Assembly (NCBI RefSeq): GCF_009296175.1
Contig: NZ_VOSK01000001.1
Coordinates: 124,001 to 188,000 of the forward strand
DNA: 64,000 nucleotides
Direction: 5' to 3'
Origin: Microvirga tunisiensis
Lineage (GTDB): Bacteria > Pseudomonadota > Alphaproteobacteria > Rhizobiales > Beijerinckiaceae
Part shown: positions 1 through 9,586 of the stretch, piece by piece
Numbering within the stretch: the stretch's first letter is position 1
Layout: every line of letters starts with the position of its first letter
The notes under the pieces: model-generated
Seen by the model: only the letters and a program-made list of their open reading frames with translations
Databases searched by the model: none
What the model was told of the DNA's origin: nothing
Program-made: the position numbers and the translations under genes

Positions 1-23
1 GTCATCTAAATTTCCGCCATGAA

Positions 24-47
24 GGGCTTATCCCGCGGGATAAGCCC
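24..47. promoter_or_regulatory. 24-bp perfect palindrome upstream of the hydrolase
   Basis: Arms GGGCTTATCCCG and CGGGATAAGCCC meet with no spacer, ending 23 bases before the start codon at 71. A zero-loop palindrome here suits an operator, or a terminator of an upstream gene outside the window. There is no T tract, which favours an operator. The function is inferred. Confidence 0.5.
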
Positions 48-70
48 AGGACACGTACGGAGGCACAGCG

Positions 71-1228
71 ATGAACAGGCAAAATGCGGATGAACGTGCC
101 GTGGACGAGCATGCGGGCTTCGACCTCGGCAGGCGCAACCTCCTGAAAATGACGGGCACCGGTATGGCCGCGTTGAGCGTTGGTATGGCTGCCTCGGGTC
201 AAGCCGTCGCGCAGTCGCAAGTGAAACTCAGTGACGCTTGGGACAAGACCTTCGCCAAAAGCGATAGGGTTGACTACAAGAAAGTCACCTTCAAGAACCG
301 CTACGGCATCATCCTAGCGGCAGACCTGTACCAGCCGAAGAACGCCAGTGGCAGAATGGCGGCGATTGCCATCAGCGGCCCGTTTGGTGCGGTGAAGGAA
401 CAAGCGTCAGGCCTTTATGCACAAACCATGGCCGAACGGGGTTTCGTCACGCTGGCGTTCGATCCTTCCTATACCGGGGAAAGCAGTGGCGAAACGCGCA
501 ACGTGGCGTCGCCGGACATCAACACCGAGGATTTCAGCGCGGCCGTGGATTTTCTTGGCCTTCAGCCGAACGTTGACCGCGACCGCATCGGTGCCATTGG
601 CATTTGTGGTTTCAGCGGCATGGCACTTACTGCCGCCACCAGCGATTCGCGCATCAAGGCGGTCGCTACAGCTTCCATGTATGACATGTCTCGCAGCATG
701 AGCCGCAGCCATAAAGACGGTTATACGATGGAGCAGCGCCACAAGGTTATTAACTACATCAGCCAGCAACGCTGGATTGATGCGGAAAGCGGCAAACCTG
801 CGCTGGGTTATCACGAGGTTCCGTTCGACGAGAAGGGGAATATCCTGAAAGGGCAGCGTGTCCTTCCTGAAAGCCTGCCCGCAGATCCTGACCCGGTTCT
901 GGTCGCTTTCTTCAACTACTACAAAACCCCGCGCGGTTTCCATCCAAGGGGCATCAACTCGACAACGGCGTGGACGGCCACGACCCCCATGTCGTTCTTC
1001 AGCTTTCCGCTGTATGCGAACATCGAAATGATTTCCCCGCGCCCGGTTCTGCTGGTGGCGGGAGAAAACGCCCACTCACGCTATTACTCTGAAGATGTCT
1101 ACAAGGAGGCTTCCAATCCCAAGGAATTGGTGATTGTGCCCAATGCAGACCACGTTGATCTTTATGACCAGATGGACAAGATCCCGTTTGATAAGCTGAC
1201 GTCGTTCTTCAAACAGCATCTGGCTTGA
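71..1228 (+). CDS. Tat-exported alpha/beta hydrolase (dienelactone-hydrolase/YcjY-like)
   Basis: 385 residues. The N-terminus has a twin-arginine motif (RRNLLK, residues 21-26), a hydrophobic stretch and a likely cleavage after AVA near residue 47, so the protein is probably exported folded. The hydrolase fold carries a nucleophile elbow GICGF with Cys179 in place of the usual Ser, as in dienelactone hydrolase relatives, and a C-terminal Asp-His pair (PNADHVDLYD) near residue 362. The ATG at 71 has an ACGGAGG ribosome site at 57-63. The substrate is unknown. It stands alone, followed by about 600 bases without a clear gene. Confidence 0.8.
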   Translation: MNRQNADERAVDEHAGFDLGRRNLLKMTGTGMAALSVGMAASGQAVAQSQVKLSDAWDKTFAKSDRVDYKKVTFKNRYGIILAADLYQPKNASGRMAAIAISGPFGAVKEQASGLYAQTMAERGFVTLAFDPSYTGESSGETRNVASPDINTEDFSAAVDFLGLQPNVDRDRIGAIGICGFSGMALTAATSDSRIKAVATASMYDMSRSMSRSHKDGYTMEQRHKVINYISQQRWIDAESGKPALGYHEVPFDEKGNILKGQRVLPESLPADPDPVLVAFFNYYKTPRGFHPRGINSTTAWTATTPMSFFSFPLYANIEMISPRPVLLVAGENAHSRYYSEDVYKEASNPKELVIVPNADHVDLYDQMDKIPFDKLTSFFKQHLA

Positions 1229-1842
1229 GTGTGTGCCGTCTGATGGTCTGAATTCAATCGAGCGCCTATTTCTTGGCCGCACCCATCCAGCCGGACAGAT
1301 GCGGCCATTCCCGTGAGCCTGCGGGCATAGAACAACAGAGCATTTCATGAGAGATCAAGTAAGCAATGATCTTGCTCCCCTTTTGTGGAGCGCGGTTTGG
1401 TAGCTATCTAGCCAGCCTTTCGGACTGAATCGGGTTGACGTGGGAGCCGGAGCGAGAACAGCAGTTTTTGTCCCGCCCCGATCAAGCAGGAGTTCTACGC
1501 ATAAAGATCAAACGCCGCGGATGAAAGGGTCCACAGCGGCGCTGAAAATCACCGGCCGCTAGGTGATGGAGGTCGGCAAAGCTAACTCAATTATCTGGAC
1601 CAACCGATTTGGATTTATAGGCTAGGCTCGACTTGGTTACTGCTCGCACAATGGATCGCTGTCAAACCCTGCGTGAAGCGGCGTAATGTTGATGTTGCGG
1701 CTCGAGGGGCAAGTTGATGGTTGTTGGCCTTGGTGCAGTCTCCTTTCCGCGTCATTGTGATCGGGCGAGATCGACCGACCGAAGATCCTTCCACCAACTG
1801 AAGAAGAGCGTGTTCGGCTCATCGTGGACTTGCGTCGAAAAA
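1229..1842. other. Non-coding stretch, possible decayed sequence
   Basis: I see no convincing gene. A plus-strand run near 1780-1842 reads PTEEERVRLIVDLRRK and would continue past the IS1182 copy as CGARPTTVSAGTLTHIATSI up to a stop at about 3720. It may be a small gene split by the insertion; this is weak. A 19-base motif at 1332-1350 recurs at 6423-6441 with one mismatch. Confidence 0.3.
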
Positions 1843-3654
1843 GATACTGCTGGCGAATTCATCATGCTGGGATGGGAGCCATCATGAGCTTGGTAAAGGC
1901 GGATTGCCGGGTTCGTGCGAGCGGTGTGCCCGCGAACCAAGCCCCTAGTCGGATGAGGTTCATGGCAGCTGCCGTCAGCACGTGCTGGAGATGCGTCTTG
2001 GTGAGACCGATGTAGCGGGAGCGCCGCAGGTGCAGAGCACGGACCCCGGCCGAGATCGTTCCCTCGATGCCGGCGCGCTTCTGGTACTCTTTGGCGAAGA
2101 CACGCTGCGCCTCACGCTCGCGAGCCGCTGCAAGGGTCTCATGTTCCTCCTGAGGGCGCAGCGTCAGAAGCCGCCGATCGCTGCGGGTACAGTGTGCCTT
2201 CAACGGACTGGGACGACAGTGAGTGGTCGAGAAAGGCACCTTGAAGGCAGTCCGTCCCTGCCAGTCATCGGGACGCCAGCTCCGGCTCTCGTGCCCGGCC
2301 GGACAGATCGCAACTTGCCGATCCCAATCGAAGATGAAGTCCTGCAAGGTGAAGCCCTCACCGGATTGGGTCTGCCACTGATAATTCTGGGGAGCCGGCC
2401 CGAGGAGCGTGACGCCATAGGTCCGGCGACTGGCGACGAGTTGATCGGCCGCGACGTAACCAGCATCGACAAGATGGGTGTCGGGCAGCAGACCTTTGGC
2501 TTCGAGCGCCGCATGGATGTCTTCGAGAGCGTCGCGATCCACGACCGGTGCCGGCGTGGTCTCCACATGCGTGATCAGGTGCGGGCCACCCTCGTCACAA
2601 GCCTCGGTCAGATGAACCTTGTAGCCAATCCAGGTCGTCGTCCCCTTATTTGCATAGTGCACCTCTGGATCGTAGGGCGATCCGGCCATCAGCAGGGAGG
2701 GCGGAAATCCCTCATGGTCGGTCCGCCACCGCACCCGGGGAGTGGTCTCAGAGCATGGGCCATCCTCAGGTTCTCCGGTCTGAGCCTCGTCGGTGAGACA
2801 GAAATTCTGCACCCAAACCTGCCGCAGCAGCTCAACGGCCGGGATCTCACGCAGCCAGATTGGTGCACCAGGAGCCATGATGGCCGCCAGCAGCTGATGA
2901 CCATCGCGCCCGATCTGCTCGGCATGGGCGCGCCGCTTCGCCTCGCCTTGCGGGACGTCATAGTCGTCAGCCCGCCTGCCATAGCGCTCGATCCAGGCGG
3001 GATTGGCATGAGCGCGCAACCATGCCGGAGCCGCGGACGCCAAGACATTGAGAGCCGCCCGCATGGTCTCGGTCGCGCAGGCGAGACGGTTCAGCGAACG
3101 GACCGCCCCGAGCACATGCGTGGAGTCGGTGCGCTGGCGGCCTCGAGCGCTCAGCAGCTTGTGCTCCCGGCACAGGACCAGAAGCGTATCAAGGAGCTGC
3201 TCCTCTAAGCCTCCCGCCACCAGACGACCGCGGAACTCGCTCAGAACAGAGGCATCGAAGCCAGGGTCGGTCAGTTCCAGGCCCAGCAGGTACTTCCAAT
3301 CGATGCGGCTGCGGACCGCATCGGCTGCCCGCCGATCAGAGAGGTTCTCAGCGAACTGCAGCAAGCTCACCAGCGCCAGTCGCCGCGGGCATGCGGCCGG
3401 CTGCCCGCAAGGGGCAAAGAGGGACGCGAACTGGGCGTCGGAGAAGATCGTCCCAAGGTGGTCGCGCAAGCGCAGATAGGCATTGCCCTAGGGAAAGGCT
3501 GCATGGGCAACGGTTGCGGTCGAAGTTGGAACACCACCACTCGCGGTCGGGCGGAGCGACATGGAAACCTCCAGGTATGGACCTAAGCCCCTACAGCCTG
3601 AACGCTGATCGCGCCTCAACCGCTCCACCGAATAATGAATTCGCCAGCAGTATC
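1843..3654 (-). mobile_element. IS1182-family insertion sequence with 20-bp terminal inverted repeats
   Basis: The 20-base sequence GATACTGCTGGCGAATTCAT at 1843-1862 is repeated exactly in inverted orientation at 3635-3654, bounding a 1812-bp element that holds one transposase gene on the minus strand. The size and gene fit IS1182. The bases just outside (AAAA left, AAAT right) do not form a clear target duplication. The stop codon of the transposase overlaps the left repeat. Confidence 0.85.
1862..3562 (-). pseudogene. IS1182-family transposase with in-frame amber codon
   Basis: Reading from an ATG at 3562 gives MSLRPTASGG...AAFP, then TAG at 3488-3490, then GNAYLRLRDHLGTIFS in the same frame. 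Relatives have a lysine at this point (FPKGNPYLRLRD), so one substitution converted codon 25 to amber. The remaining 535 residues are open from a TTG at 3469 and could be made by re-initiation. The N-terminal DDE transposase domain (SRIDWKYLLGLELTDPGFD, VLSEFRGRL) is characteristic of the family. Probably inactive unless the amber codon is suppressed. Confidence 0.85.
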
Positions 3655-3716
3655 AAATGCGGAGCAAGACCAACAACAGTATCAGCAGGAACATTGACCC
3701 ACATAGCGACGTCTAT

Positions 3717-4291
3717 TTAGCCCGAAGCTTTCAGCCAGCCCCCGACCATTTCATGCCCAAGCGTATAACCGAGCCAGCGGGGTGCGAGCCACGTTCAAAG
3801 ACCATGCCGAATGATCATAGTCGGTAGACGCTAAAGCTTTCACATCTACGGGAGTTCCGCAGGTGTTCTGCCGACACAGCTCTTTCCCACGGTTCGGCAG
3901 CCGTAGAGCTTGCGGACAAATTGCCCCGCGAGCCCTTCGCTACCAGAGCTTCACCCAGCGGCCAGCCGTAGCCAGGTCCGGCCATGCGTATGCAGTGATG
4001 GACCTCATGGACGATCTGCCGGAGCAAGGCTCCATCCTGAAGGCTATTCGTGAAGTTGGGATTGTCCGGGTCCACGGTCATCGCGAACAGCGTGTCCCGA
4101 TAGGCGCGGCCGACGATGCCCATTTGAGGTCTTGTTTGCCCTACCAACCGTTCAACGAGAATATCGAGACCCGGCGGCGGCAGTAGCCCGGACGGAGTAC
4201 GGTAAGCGGCTTCGAAATTAGCCAGGATGTCAGCCCGGGAATTCTCAAGCTCACCTGAAGCTTCCAGCCAATGCAATGTCCAACGATCCAT
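3717..4291 (-). pseudogene. Broken DUF2268-like zinc protease gene
   Basis: An open frame from 4291 gives about 110 good residues, including the metal motif IVHEVHHCIR and GPGYGWPLGEALV. The family's next segment (EGLAGQFVRKLYG) then appears in another frame, and AAEPWERAV returns to the first frame, so two compensating indels are present. Further down, YDHSAW and the C-terminal RWLGYTLGHEMVGGWL occur in two different frames, ending at a TAA at 3717-3719. At least three frame changes mean no functional protein. DUF2268 is a predicted Zn-dependent protease family; the assignment is from motif order. Confidence 0.7.
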
Positions 4292-4383
4292 CAGATTTTC
4301 CGTAGCTACGAATGTTCCCTGCGAGAAGACAACTCAGGATGATACCCCACAGATGTCAGGAAATTTGCGACAGACTGCTTTGC

Positions 4384-5223
4384 TCATAACTCCGAGATTC
4401 GATAGCCATCCTCCATACAATGCACTCGGCCGAAGCCAATATGGCCGCCTGCGACGGCCCATCCGCCGCGGGCGGCATGCTCCAATGCGGTTTGGCGTGT
4501 TGTCGCAGCAACCACAGGAGAAAGGTCGTAGATCATCCCAATATTTGGATCGCGGGACTGGAGTGCCCCCAAATGCAGCACATCCCCCCAGATAAAAAGC
4601 GTGTCATCATTACCATGCAAAAGATATCCCGTGTGACCGGGAGTATGGCCCGGTAACCGCCGGGCCTCTATACCCGGTAGGACGTGGCCTTCAGGGCATT
4701 TTTGGATACGGGTACCATAGGTCTCTTGCAGCCGTTCAGCCACGGAGAACCCGCCGCGTCTGGCTTCTGGTGTTGCTTCACGTGCGGCCGGATCCAGGAA
4801 GAACGCCATATCAGTTTCGGGCACCAGTACTTCGGCATTCGCAAAATACGGAAGACTCCCATCAAACAAGCCGAAAACATGGTCGTCGTGAATGTGGGTG
4901 AGAAGAACGTGGCTCACGTCCTCCGGTAAGATTCCAGCGTCACGCATTGCGATTCTTGCTAGCCCAAAGCTTGGCCCCAGTGATGGTCCACCTCCCGTAT
5001 CCACAAGTGTGATCCCATTCGTATCGCGCAGCGCGTAGAAATTCACATCTAACTGAATGTTAGGATTGCCCCACTCCGCGATCACGCTTTGGCGGGCCGT
5101 CTCGCCATCGATATGGATCAACGCACCTATTGGTGCTTGAAACACGCCATCACAAAAGCATGTGACTTCATATCGCCCGAAGTTATGGGAGCAAGGTGCT
5201 GTCAAAGTAGTTCTCTCCTGCAT
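4384..5223 (-). CDS. MBL-fold metallo-hydrolase
   Basis: 279 residues with the metallo-beta-lactamase signature HIHDDH at residues 110-115, a preceding VDTGGGPS loop, a later PGHTPGHTGY histidine motif and GDVLH aspartate, all consistent with a two-metal centre. Such enzymes hydrolyse lactones, thioesters or phosphoesters; this one resembles the quorum-quenching/AttM-like group in layout, but the substrate cannot be told. The ATG at 5223 follows AGGAGAGAA. Neighbours on both sides are broken genes, so it is probably a survivor of an older operon. Confidence 0.8.
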   Translation of the reverse strand: MQERTTLTAPCSHNFGRYEVTCFCDGVFQAPIGALIHIDGETARQSVIAEWGNPNIQLDVNFYALRDTNGITLVDTGGGPSLGPSFGLARIAMRDAGILPEDVSHVLLTHIHDDHVFGLFDGSLPYFANAEVLVPETDMAFFLDPAAREATPEARRGGFSVAERLQETYGTRIQKCPEGHVLPGIEARRLPGHTPGHTGYLLHGNDDTLFIWGDVLHLGALQSRDPNIGMIYDLSPVVAATTRQTALEHAARGGWAVAGGHIGFGRVHCMEDGYRISEL

Positions 5224-5257
5224 TAGCTTATACGCGGACTTTTGCGACGCATCAAAA

Positions 5258-5524
5258 TCAGGATTTCTGCGAAAGAATTATGAGTTCATACGAGGCAATT
5301 TCAATCAAGCTTCCATCCGGATCACGACAATAGATCGACCTGATCGGCCCGCAAGCGCCGCTGCGCATCTCAGAACCAGAAACGACCTTCAGGCTGAACT
5401 TGGCTTCCAGTTCATTTGCTGGACTGGGCCGGCTACAGGCTTCCACGGCCAGCCTGCTCGCGGCCAAGTGCACGCGACCACTGTGGCGGCTTTCGAATTC
5501 ATACTCCTTCTTCAACTGTATCAT
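5258..5524 (-). pseudogene. C-terminal remnant of a VOC-family (glyoxalase/bleomycin-type) protein
   Basis: The last 35 residues (SGACGPIRSIYCRDPDGSLIEIASY) are the conserved C-terminal module of a vicinal-oxygen-chelate protein. Upstream the reading frame is poor, and the N-terminal half is missing where the IS3 remnant begins near 5535. It is likely non-functional. Confidence 0.65.
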
Positions 5525-5535
5525 AGCGTCGATGC

Positions 5536-5817
5536 TCAGATGGATAGCGATATATTAGCGGTGGCCTTCTTGAGGATGTCGCGCTCTTGGCGGAGCACCT
5601 CGTTCTCGCGACGGAGGCGCTTGAACTCGGCCATGACGTCCTCATGGGGCGGGGTGGTCGACGAAGGCCGCGTGTCCTGGTGCTCCGCCATCCAGCGCGC
5701 GAGCGTCGAACGGTTCACGCCAAGATCGTCAGCGATTGCGCGTTGGGAGCGCCCACTCGTCAAAACGAGGCGGACAGCCTCATCCTGAAATTCTCTCGTA
5801 AAACGGGTCTTCGGCAT
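5536..5817 (-). pseudogene. IS3-family OrfA transposase fragment
   Basis: 93 residues: an HTH_Tnp_1 helix-turn-helix (FQDEAVRLVLTSGRSQRAIADDLGVNRSTLARWM) followed by the leucine-zipper region (FKRLRRENEVLRQERDILKKATA) typical of IS3-family OrfA. The frame breaks right after ILKKATA near 5555, and neither the end of OrfA nor OrfB is present, so this is a 5' fragment abutting the VOC remnant. Confidence 0.85.
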
Positions 5818-5869
5818 GGAGATCCTCCTGCTTCATACAGAGTTCTCCGCTTCTGCGATGCAAGTCCAC

Positions 5870-6221
5870 TTGAGGGGCGCACGGGAGGCTGGAGCGTCGT
5901 CGCCATGCGGGCTAGAATTACCGCATCAATTTTATCCGTCTTAGCGAGGGTGCCTGCCGCTTGTGCGAACCGCCGTGCTCGAGCCGGGTTGAGCTTGACG
6001 CATGGCAGATCCGCCAGAGCCTGCTCTCGCTACCGGTGGTAAGCGCCAGTCGCTTCAGAGGCGATCCGATCGATCTGCCATTGCGCAAGCCAATCTATCA
6101 GCTCTCTTTGATCCTTGGCGGTATTGGGGAATTGCCGCTCGCAGCCGACAGGATGGGCATATACATCAAGGGTCGCTTTTGAGATGTCGATGCGGACCGT
6201 TTGGGGTAGAAGATTATCCAT
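5870..6221 (-). pseudogene. IS110-family transposase N-terminal fragment with amber codon
   Basis: From 6221 the frame reads IDISKATLDVYAHP...RIASEATGAYHR, then TAG, then REQALADLPCVKLNPARARRFAQAAGTLAKTDKIDAVILARMA in the same frame. This is the DEDD (RuvC-like) domain of IS110 recombinases, with D of DISKATLD and the KTDKIDA motif visible. The gene is cut near 5870 by the IS3 fragment, so the C-terminal Tnp20 domain is missing. Confidence 0.8.
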
Positions 6222-6420
6222 CTCTTCCGCTGTCCTACTCTTGTCATCCGGGCCCGAGGCCCTGGTTTCCGCCCAGGTCTGGTGGAAAAGAAAGGGGTGA
6301 CCACACTAGTCGACGGCCCCCTACGACCGAGACGACTTCGATCCATCCCCTTCCGCCCGATCCGGGGTGGCCACCCCGGATCGGACATCTCTTAATGCCA
6401 AAACCAGCGGAAAAGTCATA
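6222..6420 (-). other. Possible non-coding 5' end of the IS110 remnant, with a 28-bp palindrome
   Basis: No gene is seen. The region contains a perfect 28-bp palindrome at 6357-6384 (arms CCGATCCGGGGTGG / CCACCCCGGATCGG). In intact IS110 elements the sequence before the recombinase gene encodes a structured bridge RNA, so this may be its decayed relic. That reading rests on position only. Confidence 0.35.
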
Positions 6421-6452
6421 AGACAACAGAGCCTTTCATGATTTATTCCAAT

Positions 6453-6471
6453 GTTCTCAAAATATGAGAAC
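6453..6471. promoter_or_regulatory. Interrupted palindrome GTTCTCA-N5-TGAGAAC
   Basis: Seven-base arms are separated by AAATA in an AT-rich stretch, about 320 bases before the importer operon. It resembles a dimeric repressor operator. The arms match those of classical repABC parS sites but with a wrong spacer, so it is not called parS. Confidence 0.4.
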
Positions 6472-6791
6472 TTTGCGTAAGTTTCTGCAGCTTTGTCAAG
6501 GTAAGTACTCAAGGCTGCCAATACGGCGTGACTCAAATAGCGGAAAAATGCCCCCGGTACGGAAACACTATTCATATAAAATCCCAATGAGTGGGATTTC
6601 ACTTGAAAGGAGACCGAGGCTGTGTTAGTGATGACTGGGTGGCTGGCACTGGGTCGGGGGTGATTTGATCGGCTTCTAGCCGAATCAGGCGCTCGGCCGT
6701 GAGCGCCTGCTTATCCACACGGTCAGCTAATCCGGCCTCATGCATGGCACTGAGGTCGAGCACACGTATTTTTGCCTCGGGAGGACCAGCA

Positions 6792-7979
6792 ATGCTCCAA
6801 AATATGACTCGACGTGCGACTCGAACCAGCACGATTGCTAACGAGGCGGAGAGTAAGACTGAAACGAGTAGGAGGCGTATCGAGCGGCACACCGTGCGCA
6901 GCCTTTTCGGGGGAGCGGCCATCCTCGCGCTCGCTGGCATGAATGCGCCGGCAAACGCAGCAGATCCGGATTTTTCCCAGTATATCGAAATCACTAGGAA
7001 CGCTCAAACAACGCCAAGCTGGCCTGGCCCGACCGAGCCTGCCCCCGCCCCCAAAAATAAGTTTATTGTTGAGATCTCGTGCACCCATGCCGTAGAGGGG
7101 TGCAAGAAGAATTCGGAAGCAATTGAGGATGTCGCCAAGCGCCTCGGTTGGCGATACAAGATTATCGTTGTTTCCGACGCCACCGGCTTTGATGCTGCTG
7201 TCATGACTGGCATCAACGCAGGCGCCGACGGCATCATTCTCAACGGGATCGACACGAAGCTGATTTCCGGTGGCATCGCGTCGGCCAAGGCCAAGATGAT
7301 CCCGATCGTTAGTCCCCAGTTGCTTAACGAGGTCGGCCCATATGGCGTCGACGCAGATGTGTCGTCGGATGCCGCCGAGGTCGGCAAGATTATTGCGGCG
7401 GAAGCCATCGCCAACCACAATGGCAAGATGCATGTCCTCATGCTCAACATCGCCGAATGGCAGCTGCCGGCGCGGATCATGAAAGGTGTTAAGGCGACCC
7501 TCGATGGCTGCTCGAAGTGCCAGATCACCTACGCTACACCGATCGACTTCACGTCGTCTGTTATAGGAACGACGCTCCCCCAGCAGGTCGTCGCCGCCAT
7601 CCGTCGGGACCCCAAGATCAACGTGATCATTGAAGGCATTGATCCGATGGCGAACTTCATCATCCCGGCTTTGGACGCCGCCGGCATGCGGGATAAGGTG
7701 AAGATGTACTCGTCTCTTGCCAACCCAGGACCGCTGCAACTGATGCGGGAGGGCAACGTGCTGGTAGCCGATGTCGGTGTCTCACTTAAGTGGGGTGTGT
7801 GGGGTGCCATCGATCAGATGATCAGAATCATGAACGGCCAGCCGACGGTGCACCAGGTTGTTCCAGTGCAGTTGCTGACGATGGAGGTGCCCGACAGCCT
7901 GCCCGCTCCCGGCACCGCCTATACGAGTGATGCCAGCGGATTCGCCGAGAAATACCTGACCCTCTGGGGCATCAAGTAA
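6792..7979 (+). CDS. Periplasmic sugar-type ABC transporter substrate-binding protein
   Basis: About 395 residues from ATG 6792, chosen because GAGGA lies at 6781-6785 and upstream residues do not look like a leader. A basic N-terminus and the hydrophobic FGGAAILALAGMNAPANAA form a signal peptide, although it lies unusually far in (about residues 40-60). The mature part is a Peripla_BP_4 / RbsB-like fold (ADGIILNGID, HVLMLNIAEW, VIIEGIDPMANFIIPALDAAGM). First gene of an importer operon with the next two genes and perhaps the cyclase. Confidence 0.82.
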   Translation: MLQNMTRRATRTSTIANEAESKTETSRRRIERHTVRSLFGGAAILALAGMNAPANAADPDFSQYIEITRNAQTTPSWPGPTEPAPAPKNKFIVEISCTHAVEGCKKNSEAIEDVAKRLGWRYKIIVVSDATGFDAAVMTGINAGADGIILNGIDTKLISGGIASAKAKMIPIVSPQLLNEVGPYGVDADVSSDAAEVGKIIAAEAIANHNGKMHVLMLNIAEWQLPARIMKGVKATLDGCSKCQITYATPIDFTSSVIGTTLPQQVVAAIRRDPKINVIIEGIDPMANFIIPALDAAGMRDKVKMYSSLANPGPLQLMREGNVLVADVGVSLKWGVWGAIDQMIRIMNGQPTVHQVVPVQLLTMEVPDSLPAPGTAYTSDASGFAEKYLTLWGIK

Positions 7980-8005
7980 GTTTCCGGCTGCGCGGAGCGA
8001 CACTC

Positions 8006-9586
8006 GTGATGGCACATAATTCTGCAGCTCGCAACACGCCAGCAGCTAAGGCGACCGGTCTGGTCAAGCAATTTGGCCCGCGCGCCGTGCTCGCGGATGT
8101 CGACCTGACAGTGGAACACTATCAGGTCCACGCCTTGATTGGGGCAAACGGCTCAGGCAAGTCGACCTTGGCCAAGATCATGGCTGGCTACTATCAGCGG
8201 GACGCCGGCCAACTCGTCATCGCCGGGTCGGAAGTACCCACCGACGCTGGAGTCGCCAGCACTGAGGCGCTTGGCGTCCGGGTGGTTCATCAGGACCTCG
8301 GTCTCTTCGACGGCATATCAGTGCTGGAGAACGTCGCGGCCGGCGGGGGGTATATCAGAACCCGCCTCGGGTTGATCGACTGGCCGGCGACCCGCCAGCG
8401 TGTCGCCGAGGCGCTGGCCAGGGTCGGGCTGGACAATCTCGATCCCGACAACCATGTCGATGACCTGCCGACTTGGCAGCGGGTCGCGGTCGCCTGTGCC
8501 AGGGCGCTCTACGATGGGTTGGATGTGGTTCGGCTGCTGATCCTAGACGAGATTACCGCTGCCTTGCCTCCAAGCGAGGTACGCCTTGTGCTAGACCTCG
8601 TGCGCCGGCTGCAGTTGCTGGGAGCCGGCATCCTCTATGTGACCCATCGTTTCGAGGAGGTGATGGAGGTAACAGACCGTATAACCGTACTCAGAGATGG
8701 CAAGCTGCTAGTCAACGTGCGCACGGCCGATGTGACGGTGCGGCAACTGGTCGAATGGGTATCCGGCGACCAGGTGTCCAGGGCGAATGCCTCCGGTCGG
8801 AAGGCGACTGGAGCGCCGGTCCTCGAACTCAGGGGAATATCGACTGAACGCCTCAAGAATGTGAGCCTAGAGCTGCGACAAGGCGATATCTGTGGCGTCA
8901 TTGGCCGGGCAGCATGCGGCAAGAGCGCTCTCGGGCGAACGATCTTCGGTCAGGAGAAAATCTTGTCCGGCTCCATGCTGCTCGCCGGCCAACCACTCCT
9001 GCCTCGGAATCCACGTGACGCCATTCGAAGAGGCGTCGCCTATGTCCCACAGGATCGCCAACGGGCGGGCATCCTGCCCGGGGCAACCCTGCGGGAGAAT
9101 TTTACAATCACTAATCTCGGCAGAGTGATGCACGGCCGACTGTTGTCGTCGGGCCTGGAGCGCAAGGTCGCCGCGGAACTGATCGATCGCCATGCCGTGG
9201 TGCCGCGCGACAGCGAGGAGTGGATCCAGAACCTCAGCGGAGGCAATCAGCAGAAGATTGTCGTTGGACGGTGGGATTTGACGGACAATCTGGTTTTTGT
9301 GCTCGACGAACCAACGGAAGGTGTCGATGCGGCTGCACGCGCCAGCATCTACGCCTTTATCCGCGAACGCGCAGCCGCCGGAGCAGCGGTTCTCGTGCTT
9401 TCGTCCAGTCTTGAGGAGATTGCCGATGTCTGCGACCGCGCAATCTGCCTGACCGACGGTCGGATGACGCACTCCGTCGAGGGCGATGCGCTGACTGTGC
9501 GGAACATGGAGCACTTGCTGGTGAGCGAACTCGAAGAGTCCGTTCCCAGTCTTGAACAGGCGTCGATTGTCGGACAAAAGCGATGA
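8006..9586 (+). CDS. Ribose-type ABC transporter double ATPase (RbsA-like)
   Basis: 526 residues with two ATPase halves. The N-half has Walker A GANGSGKST (residues 46-54) and Walker B LLILDEITA, but its signature is degenerate (DLPTWQRVAVACA in place of LSGGQ). The C-half has a degenerate Walker A (GRAACGKSA) and an intact signature LSGGNQQK with Walker B VFVLDEPTEGVD. This asymmetry is usual in the RbsA/XylG class. The start may be GTG 8006 or ATG 8009. It begins 27 bases after the binding protein and overlaps the permease by ATGA. Confidence 0.85.
   Translation: MMAHNSAARNTPAAKATGLVKQFGPRAVLADVDLTVEHYQVHALIGANGSGKSTLAKIMAGYYQRDAGQLVIAGSEVPTDAGVASTEALGVRVVHQDLGLFDGISVLENVAAGGGYIRTRLGLIDWPATRQRVAEALARVGLDNLDPDNHVDDLPTWQRVAVACARALYDGLDVVRLLILDEITAALPPSEVRLVLDLVRRLQLLGAGILYVTHRFEEVMEVTDRITVLRDGKLLVNVRTADVTVRQLVEWVSGDQVSRANASGRKATGAPVLELRGISTERLKNVSLELRQGDICGVIGRAACGKSALGRTIFGQEKILSGSMLLAGQPLLPRNPRDAIRRGVAYVPQDRQRAGILPGATLRENFTITNLGRVMHGRLLSSGLERKVAAELIDRHAVVPRDSEEWIQNLSGGNQQKIVVGRWDLTDNLVFVLDEPTEGVDAAARASIYAFIRERAAAGAAVLVLSSSLEEIADVCDRAICLTDGRMTHSVEGDALTVRNMEHLLVSELEESVPSLEQASIVGQKR

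Noticed and set aside
1982-3208. 408-residue plus-strand open frame
   Set aside because: It is antisense to the IS1182 transposase, has no ribosome site or family motif, and its length is explained by GC-rich codon bias.
6453-6471. Additional parS site
   Set aside because: The arms resemble classical parS but the five-base spacer and distance from repAB do not fit GTT-N4-GC-N4-AAC.
6321-6602. 93-residue minus-strand frame
   Set aside because: It runs across the palindrome and IS110 leader and has no conserved motif or start signal.
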